Shown: positions 33,994 through 41,615, numbered from the stretch's first letter. The stretch is 46,209 nt of DNA from Chloroflexota bacterium (GCA_005880795.1 VBGP01000019.1:1-46209); one strand, 5' to 3'. Numbers and translations: made by a program. The notes: generated from the letters alone by a model not told the origin.

Positions 33994-34422
33994 CTACTCC
34001 ACCACCTCGAGTCCCATCGACCGCGCGGTGCCCTCGATCATCTTCATCGCGTGCTCGGTGTCGAACGAATTGAGGTCCTTGCCCTTGACGTCAACGATCT
34101 GGCGAACCTGCTGGCGGGTCACGCGTCCGATCTTCTCGCGGTTGGGCTTGGCCGAGCCCTTGTCGACACCGGCCGCGCGCTTGAGCAGCTGGACCGCGGG
34201 CGGCGTCTTGAGCACGAACGTGAAGCTCCGGTCCTCGAAGATGGTGATCAGCGCGGGCACCACGTCGCCGGCCTGCTGAGCCGTGCGCTCGTTGTAGGCC
34301 TTGGTGAACTCCATGATGTTGATGCCGTGCGGGCCCAAGGCCGTCCCGACCGGCGGCGCGGGCGTGGCCTTTCCCGCCTGCAGCTCGAGCTTCAACACAG
34401 CGCGGACTTTCTTCTTACCCAT
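33994..34422 (-). CDS. rplK: 50S ribosomal protein L11
   Basis: L11 binds the GTPase-associated region of 23S rRNA together with the L10 stalk. 142 residues, standard length. [20 protein letters not shown] near residue 10, [20 protein letters not shown] and the C-terminal signature with [20 protein letters not shown] are present; the proline-rich N-terminal loop targeted by thiostrepton is intact. The 16-base spacer from nusG carries the CTAG-x-CACATA motif shared with the rpsJ and rpoC spacers. Confidence 0.97.
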   Translation of the reverse strand: MGKKKVRAVLKLELQAGKATPAPPVGTALGPHGINIMEFTKAYNERTAQQAGDVVPALITIFEDRSFTFVLKTPPAVQLLKRAAGVDKGSAKPNREKIGRVTRQQVRQIVDVKGKDLNSFDTEHAMKMIEGTARSMGLEVVE

Positions 34423-34424
34423 TA

Positions 34425-34442
34425 CCTATATATGTGGACTAG
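34425..34442 (-). repeat. shared intercistronic motif before rplK
   Basis: CTAGTCCACATATATAGG on the minus strand includes the nusG stop codon and ends 2 bases before the rplK ATG. It matches CTAGATCACATAGATAAGG before rpsJ at most positions, and a related string before rpoC. Confidence 0.45.
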
Positions 34443-35002
34443 TGGACCTTCTCGACCTGGAGCAGGTCGAGCTCGACGGGGGTCTCTCGGCCGAACATGT
34501 TGACCAGCACCTTGAGCTTGCCCTTCTCAGGGTTGATCTCGTCGACCTTGCCGTGGAAGTCCGTGAACGGTCCATCCACGACCCGCACCGACTCGCCAAC
34601 CTGGAACTCGACCCGGATCTTCGGGGCTTCCTGCCGCATCTGCTTCTGGATCGCCCGCACCTCTTTTTCCTGAAGTGGCACCGGGCTGTTGGCGGAGCCG
34701 ACGAAGCTGGTCACGCCCGGCGTGTTGCGGACGACGAACCATGACTCGTTCGACATCTTCATCTTCACCAGGATGTAGCCGGGGAAGATGCGCTTCTGGA
34801 CATGGCGGCGCTTGCCGTCCTTGATCTCGATCTCGTCTTCCATCGGGACGAGCACCTGCAGGATCTTGTCCTGCATGTCCATCGACTCGATGCGCTTCTC
34901 GAGGTTCTTCTTGACCTTTTCCTCGTGTCCGGAATAGGCATGCACCACGTACCACTGCGCCTCTTCCTCGGGCGTCGGGACCGGGGCCTTCTCGACTGCC
35001 AT
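34439..35002 (-). CDS. nusG: transcription termination/antitermination factor NusG
   Basis: NusG clamps RNA polymerase and couples it to ribosomes through S10. 187 residues: NGN domain with [20 protein letters not shown] and FPGYILVKM, then the KOW domain [21 protein letters not shown] short charged N-terminal extension precedes the NGN domain. The ATG shares one base with the secE stop (TGATG), and the gene is followed by rplK, the standard order. Confidence 0.97.
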   Translation of the reverse strand: MAVEKAPVPTPEEEAQWYVVHAYSGHEEKVKKNLEKRIESMDMQDKILQVLVPMEDEIEIKDGKRRHVQKRIFPGYILVKMKMSNESWFVVRNTPGVTSFVGSANSPVPLQEKEVRAIQKQMRQEAPKIRVEFQVGESVRVVDGPFTDFHGKVDEINPEKGKLKVLVNMFGRETPVELDLLQVEKVH

Positions 35003-35241
35003 CAGTGGACCCCGTTGTTGTAAAGGGTGCGCCTGGCGACCTCGGCCAGGATGTAGTCGGTGCCCCCGATGAAGATGCCCAGGAGGATCACCGTGAAGAT
35101 CACGACCAGGGTGTATCGATACAGTTCGCCGGCGGTCGGCCAGACCACCTTCCGCAGCTCGTCGTAGACGTCGCGGAGGAACTGGCCGGGGCCGACTGGC
35201 TGGGCTCTCGGCTCCTCGCGTCTTCGTGTGGTTACGGCCAT
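35002..35241 (-). CDS. secE: preprotein translocase subunit SecE
   Basis: Clamp subunit of the SecYEG channel. 79 residues from the ATG at 35241. The conserved amphipathic segment FLRDVYDELRKVVWPTAGEL precedes a single membrane helix (about 43-63). The open frame extends upstream to 35373, but only by reading through rpmG in another frame. The start lies 5 bases after the rpmG stop. Confidence 0.95.
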   Translation of the reverse strand: MAVTTRRREEPRAQPVGPGQFLRDVYDELRKVVWPTAGELYRYTLVVIFTVILLGIFIGGTDYILAEVARRTLYNNGVH

Positions 35242-35246
35242 AAGGG

Positions 35247-35396
35247 TTACTTGGTCTCCTTGTGGGGTGTGTGCTTGTGGCACCACTTGCAGTACTTGCT
35301 GAGCTCGATCCGGTCGGGATCGTTCTTCTTGTTCTTCACAGTGGTGTAGTTGCGCCTTTTGCAGACGCCGCACGCGAGGCTGATGATGTCTTCCAT
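35247..35396 (-). CDS. rpmG: 50S ribosomal protein L33 (zinc-binding form)
   Basis: A short gene of 49 codons: [20 protein letters not shown], then [29 protein letters not shown]. The four cysteines (9, 12, 36, 39) form the C+ zinc ribbon. The central RRNYTT and KKYC-type elements are typical of L33. Located directly before secE, as in many genomes; the tRNA-Trp gene often found between them is absent. A hairpin with six U residues lies 26 bases upstream. Confidence 0.95.
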   Translation of the reverse strand: MEDIISLACGVCKRRNYTTVKNKKNDPDRIELSKYCKWCHKHTPHKETK

Positions 35397-35421
35397 GGTT
35401 GTCTCTTTGCTTGGGAGAAAG

Positions 35422-35444
35422 AAAAAAGCCTAGGTTCCCTAGGC
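35422..35444 (-). terminator. U-tract hairpin just upstream of rpmG
   Basis: On the minus strand GCCTAGG-GAA-CCTAGGC is followed directly by six T residues, a textbook intrinsic terminator. A TTGACA (35447-35452) touches its upstream side. It could end transcription coming from tetR across the opposite-strand gene, or act as an attenuator in the leader of the rpmG-secE-nusG-rplKA operon. No promoter is visible in the 25 bases between it and rpmG. Confidence 0.75.
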
Positions 35445-35476
35445 GCTGTCAATAGTAGCAGACGCTTCCGGGACCC

Positions 35477-35505
35477 TTGACCGATTCCCGGATTGGGGCT
35501 ATAAG
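35477..35505 (+). promoter_or_regulatory. promoter of the secreted hypothetical gene
   Basis: TTGACC (35477-35482), a 17-base spacer and TATAAG (35500-35505): five of six matches at both boxes. Transcription would start near 35512, and AAGGAGAGG follows at 35531-35539 before the ATG. Confidence 0.75.
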
Positions 35506-35544
35506 GGCATCCAAGCGGCCGCCCGTCACTAAGGAGAGGAAGCC

Positions 35545-36072
35545 ATGCTGGGGTTCAGACGCGTTCTCGCCGCCCTCGCCGTCTCTTCCGCGATCGCGGG
35601 GCTTGGCGCGGCGCCGGCCCTTGCCTCCAACAACCCCCACGATCGGCAGCTGCAGCAGCTGCCGCCGCCCTTTACGCAGCCGATGTGCGGCCCGGCGATC
35701 GGTGACGTGACCTTATCGATCGACCCTGGCACCTTCCGAGCGGCGACGAAGACGTTCACACTCCAGGACGGGACGACCAAGATCCAGTTCAACGGCTATG
35801 CCCGGCAGATTGTGCAGGGGAACGGCAAGACCCTCGAGCTGAACGTAAGTGGTCCGGGCACCATCTTCATCGCGCCGGGCGGCGCTTTCATCACCGCCAT
35901 CGGCGAGGGCCACCTCTTCTACGCCGGCCCGGTCGACACACCGCAGCAAGGCCTCTTCCTCTATACGGGCCACGTCACGCTAGCCCTGATCAACACCGCC
36001 CAATATGGCCCGATTTTTGTGGTGTCGAGCCACACGGGGAACGTCACCGACGTCTGCGCCTTGCTCCGCTAG
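35545..36072 (+). CDS. secreted protein of unknown function
   Basis: 175 residues. A signal peptide with hydrophobic core VLAALAVSSAIAGLGAA and likely cleavage after APALA (near residue 27) marks it as exported. The mature part is beta-rich, with DVTLSIDPGTFRAATKTFTL and GPGTIFIAPGGAFITAIGEG, and has two cysteines (47 and 171) that could form a disulfide. No family recognised. A strong promoter and an AAGGAG ribosome site precede it, so it is probably well expressed. Its TAG stop overlaps the TAG stop of the convergent tetR gene through a shared CTAG. Confidence 0.85.
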   Translation: MLGFRRVLAALAVSSAIAGLGAAPALASNNPHDRQLQQLPPPFTQPMCGPAIGDVTLSIDPGTFRAATKTFTLQDGTTKIQFNGYARQIVQGNGKTLELNVSGPGTIFIAPGGAFITAIGEGHLFYAGPVDTPQQGLFLYTGHVTLALINTAQYGPIFVVSSHTGNVTDVCALLR

Positions 36073-36710
36073 AGCAGCGTCCGGCTGAGCGTGTCTGCCA
36101 ACCAGGCGGTGTAGCGATCTTTGGTCCATTTCCGTTCGCGCCGGAGCAAACCGTGCACCTCGGGGGAGGCGAGCGTCCATACGTGGGCAGTCGCCTCCTC
36201 CTCGCTCATACCACCGCGGAACGGGCCCTTGGCCGACAACCACAAGACGAATTGCCGGATGTTGTCGTAGCGCGTCTGCTGCATCCGGCCCCGTAGGGCG
36301 GCGATCTCGGGATCGACGGCGGCGGCGCCCCGCATGATGTCGTCGACCGGGCGGGCGCGTTCCAGGATCTCGGTGATGTCGGTGGCAAAGCCCGCCACCT
36401 GGCTCTTCTGTGTCGGCAGCGCTCGCACCGCTTTCGGCCCTTCGCGCTCGAGCAGCGCCACCGGCGAATCGTCCCCACCCACTCGCACGTCAAGGAGCCG
36501 GTGCAGCACGCCGGACTTGCTACCAAAGCTCGCGTAGACGGTGTCCGTCGCGACGCCGGCCGTAGAGGCGATCGCATCCATGGTCGTGGCCGCGTAGCCA
36601 CGGTGGGCGAAGAGCTGCTGAGCTGCATCGAGGATTCGCATGCGGGTCTGGCCCGCTTGAGCGGCGCGGAGCGAGGAATCGTAGCGGCGTACGCCCTTGA
36701 CCTTGCTCAC
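36069..36710 (-). CDS. TetR/AcrR family transcriptional regulator
   Basis: 213 residues. The N-terminal helix-turn-helix is clear: TRMRILDAAQQLFAHRGYAA and TTMDAIASTAGVATDTVYASFGSK (residues about 22-66). The rest is the variable ligand-binding part. The start is GTG at 36710, with TAGGAT six bases upstream and no separated ribosome site, so a leaderless message is possible. Divergent from a SnoaL-like gene across a short region that contains an inverted repeat overlapping the partner's -10 box, so it probably controls that gene and itself. Confidence 0.88.
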   Translation of the reverse strand: MSKVKGVRRYDSSLRAAQAGQTRMRILDAAQQLFAHRGYAATTMDAIASTAGVATDTVYASFGSKSGVLHRLLDVRVGGDDSPVALLEREGPKAVRALPTQKSQVAGFATDITEILERARPVDDIMRGAAAVDPEIAALRGRMQQTRYDNIRQFVLWLSAKGPFRGGMSEEEATAHVWTLASPEVHGLLRRERKWTKDRYTAWLADTLSRTLL

Positions 36711-36733
36711 CCTTTCATCCTACTATTCCAGTA
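36697..36733 (+). promoter_or_regulatory. promoter and candidate TetR operator for the SnoaL-like gene
   Basis: TTGACC (36697-36702), an 18-base spacer and TACTAT (36721-36726) form a plus-strand promoter. TACT-ATTCC-AGTA (36721-36733) is an inverted repeat covering the -10 box and start site. TCATCCTA also occurs twice (36715 and 36736), 21 bases apart. The -35 lies inside the tetR start region, so TetR binding could repress both genes. Confidence 0.5.
36717..36722 (-). promoter_or_regulatory. candidate -10 box for leaderless tetR
   Basis: TAGGAT on the minus strand (four of six) ends 6 bases before the tetR GTG, so the message would begin at the start codon. It lies between the -35 and -10 of the divergent promoter. 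Confidence 0.3.
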
Positions 36734-36774
36734 ATCATCCTAGGCAGACTCGGTTGAAATCAGGAGTTGTGACG

Positions 36775-37206
36775 GTGACAAACATCGAGGCGATCTACCG
36801 GCGGCTGATCGACGAGGGGTTCAACGAAGGCAACCTCGCTGTGGTGGACGAGCTCGTCGCGCCCGATTCGCGCGAGCATCAGCGGGGTTCGGAAGATGGT
36901 CCCGAGGGCGCGAAGAAGACCATCGCGTACCTGCGTTCAGCGTTCCCCGACTTCAAGATCACAATCGACGAGGTTGTGGTCTCCGGCGACAAGATTTGGG
37001 CCCGCCAGCGGGGCGGCGGCACCAACAGCGGCAGGTTCGCGGGCCACGCGCCCACCGGCCGGATCGCATTCACCGAAGTGATCGACATCTGTCGCATCGA
37101 AAACGGGAAGATCGTTGAGCACTGGGGCGTGCCCGACCAGCTCGGGATGATGTTGCAGCTCGGCCTCATAGCCCCGCCCGTGCGGCATGCCGAGGTCACG
37201 GCCTAG
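36775..37206 (+). CDS. SnoaL-like ester cyclase family protein
   Basis: 143 residues from the GTG at 36775, chosen because AGGAG lies 8 bases upstream; a GTG two codons earlier is only 2 bases from it. The pattern IYRRLIDEGFNEGNLAVVDE, a loop with APDSREHQRG, PDFKITIDEVVVSGDKIWAR and the closing ENGKIVEHWGVPDQLGMMLQ is that of SnoaL/ester-cyclase NTF2-like proteins. Many relatives are small stress- or catabolism-linked enzymes of unknown reaction. Divergent from tetR. A 9-bp hairpin (37216-37238) follows the stop. Confidence 0.82.
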   Translation: MTNIEAIYRRLIDEGFNEGNLAVVDELVAPDSREHQRGSEDGPEGAKKTIAYLRSAFPDFKITIDEVVVSGDKIWARQRGGGTNSGRFAGHAPTGRIAFTEVIDICRIENGKIVEHWGVPDQLGMMLQLGLIAPPVRHAEVTA

Positions 37207-37215
37207 AACCACCTC

Positions 37216-37238
37216 GCCCGGTCCGCCGTGGACCGGGC
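37216..37238 (+). terminator. hairpin after the SnoaL-like gene
   Basis: GCCCGGTCC-GCCGT-GGACCGGGC, a perfect 9-bp stem with a 5-base loop, 10 bases after the stop. No T tract follows. It abuts a TATGAT box (37241-37246) serving the next gene. Confidence 0.55.
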
Positions 37239-37240
37239 CA

Positions 37241-37246
37241 TATGAT
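37241..37246 (+). promoter_or_regulatory. candidate -10 box for a leaderless dehydrogenase message
   Basis: TATGAT (five of six) ends 7 bases before the ATG at 37254. No good -35; the upstream hairpin occupies that place. Confidence 0.3.
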
Positions 37247-37253
37247 TCGGGCA

Positions 37254-38342
37254 ATGGCACAGGCGACGGTCGCCGTGATGCACGGCGACCAGACTGGCGA
37301 AGAGCTGCTGAGCGAGTGTCTTCGCCTTCTGGACCGGCAGGTCCTTGGCCTCCCCATCGAGACACGCGACTTCGACCTATCGCTGGAGGAGCGGCGGCGG
37401 TCCCGCAACCAGTGTGTGCTGGATGCGGCCGAGGCCCTGCGCCAGTTCGGCTTCGGAATCAAGGCGGCCACGATCACGCCGGAAGGCGCGGGCGACGTGG
37501 GCAGCCCCAACGCCATCCTGCGCAAGCAGATCGACGGCAGGGTCATCGTCCGCACCGGCCGCCGCATCCCAGGTGTGCGGCCGCTGGCCGGCGTGCACGC
37601 GCCGATCTCGGTGATCCGCATGGCGGTCGACGATGCCTATGGCGCGAGGGAGTGGCGCGAGGGGCATGACCTCGACGAGTGGGCCTTCCGGACCGAGAAG
37701 ATCAGCCGGCGCACCTGCCGGATCGTCGCCGACTACGCGTTCCGGCACGCCCAGCGCATCGAGGCGAAGGTCTTCGGCGGACCCAAGTTCACGGTAAGCC
37801 CGGTTTATGAAGGGATGTTCAAGGAGGAGCTCGACGCGGCGGCGAAGCGGCACCCGGAGGTTCGCTACGAGCCGCAGCTGATCGACGCCACGTACGCGCT
37901 CCTGCTGGCCACGACCGGAGAGGCGCTGGTGATCCCCGCCCTCAATCGCGACGGCGACACCCTGTCCGACCTGGTCATGCAGATGTTCGGCACCATCGCC
38001 GGCGCCGAGTCGACGCTGCTCGCCTTCGACGATTCCGGTGGCGTCAAGGTCGCGATGACGGAGGCGCCGCACGGCACCGCTCCCGCGCTGCAGGGCAAGA
38101 ACATCGCCAACCCGATGGCCATGATCCTTGCCGTCGCCTCCCTTCTCGGCTACATGAAGGGCGAGGCTTTCCACCAGGCCTCGAGGACGATCTACGAAGC
38201 GGCTCTGGAGACTGTCTCCGACGGCATCCGGACCGCCGACCTGGGCGGTCAGGCCTCGACGAGCGACTTCACCGCCGAAGTCATCCGCCGGGTCAAGACC
38301 AAGATCGAAGTGTGGAGCGCACTCGCCGACATAGAACGTTGA
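37254..38342 (+). CDS. isocitrate/isopropylmalate dehydrogenase family protein
   Basis: 362 residues of the NAD(P)-dependent beta-decarboxylating dehydrogenase family: MHGDQTGEELL (where GDGIG is usual), RKQIDGRVIVRTGRR, an NDAYxxREWREG-like region, FGGPKFTVSPVYEGMFKEEL, LIDATYALLLATTGEALVIP and HGTAPALQGKNIANPMAM. The last block is the strongest family signature. Overall layout is nearer isocitrate dehydrogenase than LeuB, but several active-site blocks are altered (GDQTG; RRIPGVRPL), so the substrate is uncertain. TATGAT ends 7 bases before this ATG, suggesting a leaderless start; an ATG at 37242 is the alternative. The SGNH gene overlaps its stop. Confidence 0.82.
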   Translation: MAQATVAVMHGDQTGEELLSECLRLLDRQVLGLPIETRDFDLSLEERRRSRNQCVLDAAEALRQFGFGIKAATITPEGAGDVGSPNAILRKQIDGRVIVRTGRRIPGVRPLAGVHAPISVIRMAVDDAYGAREWREGHDLDEWAFRTEKISRRTCRIVADYAFRHAQRIEAKVFGGPKFTVSPVYEGMFKEELDAAAKRHPEVRYEPQLIDATYALLLATTGEALVIPALNRDGDTLSDLVMQMFGTIAGAESTLLAFDDSGGVKVAMTEAPHGTAPALQGKNIANPMAMILAVASLLGYMKGEAFHQASRTIYEAALETVSDGIRTADLGGQASTSDFTAEVIRRVKTKIEVWSALADIER

Positions 38343-38929
38343 GATACCTGGCCTTAGGCGATTCCTACACCATCGGGACCGGCGCCTCCGACGAATCGCA
38401 CAGCTGGCCCTCGATCATCGCGAGGCGCCTGAACGCCGAGCTGACCAACCCCTCGGTCAACGGCTACACGACGCTCGACCTCATCCGCGACGAGCTTCCT
38501 TACCTCGAGCGGATCAAGCCGGACCTGGTCTCGATCCTCATCGGGGTCAACGACCTGGTGCAGGGCCGGCCGCCCGACCTGTACCGCGATTCGCTGACCC
38601 GCATCTATGACGCGGTCCGCGATCTCGAAACTCCGCCCCGCGTGGCTGCCATCTCGATCCCGACCTGGTCCTACGTGCCGGCGGCCGCCGACTTCGGAGG
38701 GAAGGATCAGGTCGCAAAGCTGACCGGCGCATTCAACGCCGTCGCGGAGCAAGAGGCCCGAGCCCGCAACTTCACCTGGATCGACATAAGCGCCGCGAGC
38801 ACCGCAGGCGCCGGCGCACCAGGGTGGATCGCGTCGGATGACCTGCACCCGGGCGACTCGCAGTACGCGGTGTGGGCGGAAGCAATCTGGTCCGCCCTGC
38901 GTGATTCATGGGGCGCCACCCTCGGATAG
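38339..38929 (+). CDS. SGNH/GDSL-type esterase or lipase
   Basis: 196 residues. Block I LALGDSYTIGTG contains the nucleophilic serine, block III GVNDLVQG the oxyanion asparagine, and block V SDDLHPGDSQYAVWA the Asp-His of the triad. No signal peptide, so cytoplasmic. The TTG at 38339 overlaps the preceding TGA by three bases (TTGA), which fits coupled translation; a GTG at 38312 would add nine basic residues. The substrate is not predictable. Its stop codon is embedded in a 20-bp palindrome. Confidence 0.87.
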   Translation: MRYLALGDSYTIGTGASDESHSWPSIIARRLNAELTNPSVNGYTTLDLIRDELPYLERIKPDLVSILIGVNDLVQGRPPDLYRDSLTRIYDAVRDLETPPRVAAISIPTWSYVPAAADFGGKDQVAKLTGAFNAVAEQEARARNFTWIDISAASTAGAGAPGWIASDDLHPGDSQYAVWAEAIWSALRDSWGATLG

Positions 38930-38984
38930 TCCGGACTATCCGGTGTTCTCGCGACCGGCAATCCAGGGTTAGGCCGGACTAACC
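38923..38984. repeat. 20-bp perfect palindrome plus degenerate copy (locus 2)
   Basis: 38923-38942 is identical to 31715-31734. A related imperfect palindrome, GGTTAGGCCGGACTAACC, follows at 38967-38984. They fill the gap between two convergent genes and include the SGNH stop codon, so they may act as a two-way terminator. Confidence 0.75.
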
Positions 38985-38992
38985 GAGATCCG

Positions 38993-39733
38993 CTAGACCG
39001 TGATCCTCTTGAACGACTCGGCGTACTGGTAGCCGGCCCGCTTGCCCACGTCCCTATGCCGCTTCCGCATGAACTTCTCGAAGTCCCACTCCCGGCCCGG
39101 CTTTGAGACCTGGCTCTTGTGCTTCCGCAAGGCTTCGATCTTCCGATCGAGCGTCGGCGTGATGTCGACGAGGTAATCCCCTAGCGTCCAGAACGGGATC
39201 CAGACCTCTTTCACCTCATGCGGCTTGAATCCTTCCTTGAGCAGCGACCGGAACGCGCGAGGATTGCGCGAGTCAGGGTAGACCGCCGCCATGGTCGCCT
39301 CGCCGACGGCGAGGTGGTCGGGATGCGATCCGCCCATCGGCGCGTCCAGCACCCGCCCAGGGATATGCGTGATCACGAGCTCCGGCTTGTGCTTGCGGAT
39401 CATGCGCACGATGTCGCGGCGCAGCTTGAGGTCCGGCGAAAGGTGCCCGTCCTTGTAGCCGAGGAACTCGATCTTCTTGACCCCGAGGACTTTGGCCGCG
39501 GCCTTCTGCTCCCTCTGCCGGATCGCCACGAGCTCGGAGTCCTTCTGCGTGGGGTCCTCCCCACCCTGCGCCCCGTCCGTGACGATCACGTACGTCACCT
39601 CGGCGCCGCCGTCGGCCAGGCGGGCAACCGAGCCCCCGGCGCCAAAGTCAGGGTCGTCGGGATGGGCGGAGACGACCATCACCCGCTGGAACTTCGGAAG
39701 CCGGCCGTTGCTGCGTGAGTTCGCCACCGCCAA
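38993..39733 (-). CDS. PIG-L (LmbE-like) zinc deacetylase family protein
   Basis: 246 residues. The metal-binding motif AHPDD is at residues 23-27 with the second motif SHPDHLAVGEA near 135, and VTDGAQGGEDPTQ follows the first. Family members remove N-acetyl groups from GlcNAc derivatives (for example in mycothiol or bacillithiol synthesis, or lipid tailoring). The C-terminal half, with WTLGDYLVDITPTLDRKIEA, is also typical. A basic tail (FMRKRHRDVGKRAG) is present. TTG start; the gene lies 21 bases behind the repeat-protein gene and may share its transcript. Confidence 0.88.
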   Translation of the reverse strand: MAVANSRSNGRLPKFQRVMVVSAHPDDPDFGAGGSVARLADGGAEVTYVIVTDGAQGGEDPTQKDSELVAIRQREQKAAAKVLGVKKIEFLGYKDGHLSPDLKLRRDIVRMIRKHKPELVITHIPGRVLDAPMGGSHPDHLAVGEATMAAVYPDSRNPRAFRSLLKEGFKPHEVKEVWIPFWTLGDYLVDITPTLDRKIEALRKHKSQVSKPGREWDFEKFMRKRHRDVGKRAGYQYAESFKRITV

Positions 39734-39754
39734 AACGATAGGAGCTTTCCGGCC

Positions 39755-41602
39755 CTATCGTCGCGCCCTGGCCGGCGCGTTTAACGACACGAGGGGGATG
39801 GCGGGCTGGATTGGCGCCCACAGGGCGACCAGCTGCTCGACCGTCAGGCGGCTGCGGATCGCGATCACACGCCCGCCGAAAGCGGCGGTCTTGACAGCGG
39901 CCCATCCTCCGCCGCCCGCCAGGCGCATGGGAACCGTCACCACCGCGTTCAAAGCCGCCGCCTCCTCGCCCGCCCGCGATCCTCCGTCCGCGACCGCGCT
40001 CGACAGCACGCTGGAGAGGGCGTCGTCGATCTGCCATGGCTGCGCCAGCACGGCGCACTGGCTCGCCCCGAGCCGGCCCACCGCGGTGACGTACCGCGAG
40101 ACCATCGCGCCCAGCGAGCGCGGGTTGGTGACAGGAATGGCCGACGCGAACGGGGCATAGGAGGCGGCGAACTTGATGGGAGTCAGGCGGTGGCGGTGGA
40201 CCAGCGCCGACACAGCGTGCCATGCAGCCACTGCCTCATCGTCGGAACGGCCGCCGAAGAAGTCGATCAGCGCGATCCCGGCGTTGACCAGCGGCGCCAC
40301 CGCCTCCTCGTTTGCATCCGGCGCGGCCGACGCGATGCGGTGCCACTGACCCTTGTCGAGAGAGGCGACCTTGTGGGCAAACCCGCCGCCGTTCAGCTCC
40401 CCGAACGCGATCGACGCCTCGAACGGCGTCAACACCTCGCGGACCTGGTCGAGGTTGAGATGGCCGCGGGCCTCGAGCGCGAATCCGGCCCGCTCGACGG
40501 CAACAAATGCGCGGCAGCGGAGGTAGGAATCGAGATCGCGAGTGCCCTCGAGCATGGCCAGGATCGACCTGACCACACCCGCCGGCTCGGCGGCGCCCTC
40601 CCGCGTCACGCTCGAGACAAGCTTGCGGCGGTCGAGCACGCGGAGCCACTGGATCGGGCTGAGCTCGGCAGCGCCCTTGATGAAAGCGGCGACCTCCGCG
40701 TGGTTGGGCCCGTAGGGCGCCGCGGCCCTGGCCACCGGAGCCGTGACCGCGCGGCTTCGCGGCGGCCGGGTGATCGTCTTGATCGCGCTGCCCACGGCGG
40801 CCCGGACGCGCGCGGAGGCAGGCAGCTCCACGACCTCGGACAGCGAGGCCAGCGAGATCACCGATTCGATCGGCGCCCACAGCTCGGTGATCTCCTGTTC
40901 CGCCAGGTCGGCAAGGGTTCCGAGGACGCGACCGGCGTGCACGGCCGTGCGCACAGCCGCCCACCCCTGATCTCCCGTGAGCTGGTTCGGGATCAGGGAG
41001 AGCGCGGCGATCGCCACCGCCTCCTCACTCTTGACGTGCCGGTTCTTGGCGACGGCCTGGAGCAGGGTGCGCGAGGCGGCCGGCTCAATGCGCCAGCGCC
41101 GGGCGAGGACCTCCAATTGCTCCCCGGTCAGGTCTTCGAGGCGGGCCATGAAGCGCCGCGTCTTCGGGTCGAGCACGTCGGAGCCGGAGAGCGGGATCAG
41201 GGCGGCGAACGGCGCGTAGTTGACCGCAAACTTCAGCGCGGGCAGCTGTGAGCGCATGACGATCGCGGTCATCGCCTGCCACGCCGCAACCTGCTTGTCG
41301 TCGCTCTTCTTGACCAGGGTGTCGAACAGCACCTCGCCCGCCCGCGCGATCGGCTCCGAGATCCGCCTGTCACTGGTCCGGATCGCAGCCTGGATCGAGC
41401 GCGCGGAGTCGGGGGCGCCCTCCTTGCTCACCGAGGCGACGAGGCGGCGAACAGCCAGGACCTGCCGCCACTGCCACGGGGTCAGCTGAGCGGCGGCGAC
41501 GATGAACGCCTCAACCTCGGCCGTGTGCGGCCCAAAGCGATGGGAGGCGTCGTCGTTGGCTCTCTGGATGCGGCCGAGAAGACCGTGCGAGGCGGGCGCC
41601 AC
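39755..41602 (-). CDS. internally repeated alpha-helical protein of unknown function
   Basis: 615 residues, no recognised family, no signal peptide or membrane segment. Three related units are visible. A: about 23-254. B: about 297-400, shortened. C: about 400-607. Shared blocks are GPHTAEVEAFIVAAAQLTPW / GPNHAEVAAFIKGAAELSPI (27 and 299), SDDKQVAAW / SDDEAVAAW with a following KFA-x-YAPFA (100 and 453), and WAAVRTAVHAGRV / WAAVKTAAFGGRV ending in LWAPI (214 and 567). The A/E/L/R-rich pattern suggests stacked helices. The start is GTG with CAGAAT seven bases upstream and no ribosome site, compatible with a leaderless message. Confidence 0.8.
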   Translation of the reverse strand: MAPASHGLLGRIQRANDDASHRFGPHTAEVEAFIVAAAQLTPWQWRQVLAVRRLVASVSKEGAPDSARSIQAAIRTSDRRISEPIARAGEVLFDTLVKKSDDKQVAAWQAMTAIVMRSQLPALKFAVNYAPFAALIPLSGSDVLDPKTRRFMARLEDLTGEQLEVLARRWRIEPAASRTLLQAVAKNRHVKSEEAVAIAALSLIPNQLTGDQGWAAVRTAVHAGRVLGTLADLAEQEITELWAPIESVISLASLSEVVELPASARVRAAVGSAIKTITRPPRSRAVTAPVARAAAPYGPNHAEVAAFIKGAAELSPIQWLRVLDRRKLVSSVTREGAAEPAGVVRSILAMLEGTRDLDSYLRCRAFVAVERAGFALEARGHLNLDQVREVLTPFEASIAFGELNGGGFAHKVASLDKGQWHRIASAAPDANEEAVAPLVNAGIALIDFFGGRSDDEAVAAWHAVSALVHRHRLTPIKFAASYAPFASAIPVTNPRSLGAMVSRYVTAVGRLGASQCAVLAQPWQIDDALSSVLSSAVADGGSRAGEEAAALNAVVTVPMRLAGGGGWAAVKTAAFGGRVIAIRSRLTVEQLVALWAPIQPAIPLVSLNAPARARR

Positions 41603-41609
41603 GGCGCTA

Positions 41610-41615
41610 ATTCTG
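41610..41615 (-). promoter_or_regulatory. candidate -10 box for a leaderless repeat-protein message
   Basis: CAGAAT on the minus strand, the same hexamer as the oppA -10, ends 7 bases before the GTG at 41602. No ribosome site separates them. Confidence 0.3.

Noticed and set aside
35397-35476. Possible tRNA-Trp or other tRNA near secE
   Set aside because: No cloverleaf can be drawn; the region is a short terminator hairpin and plain spacer.
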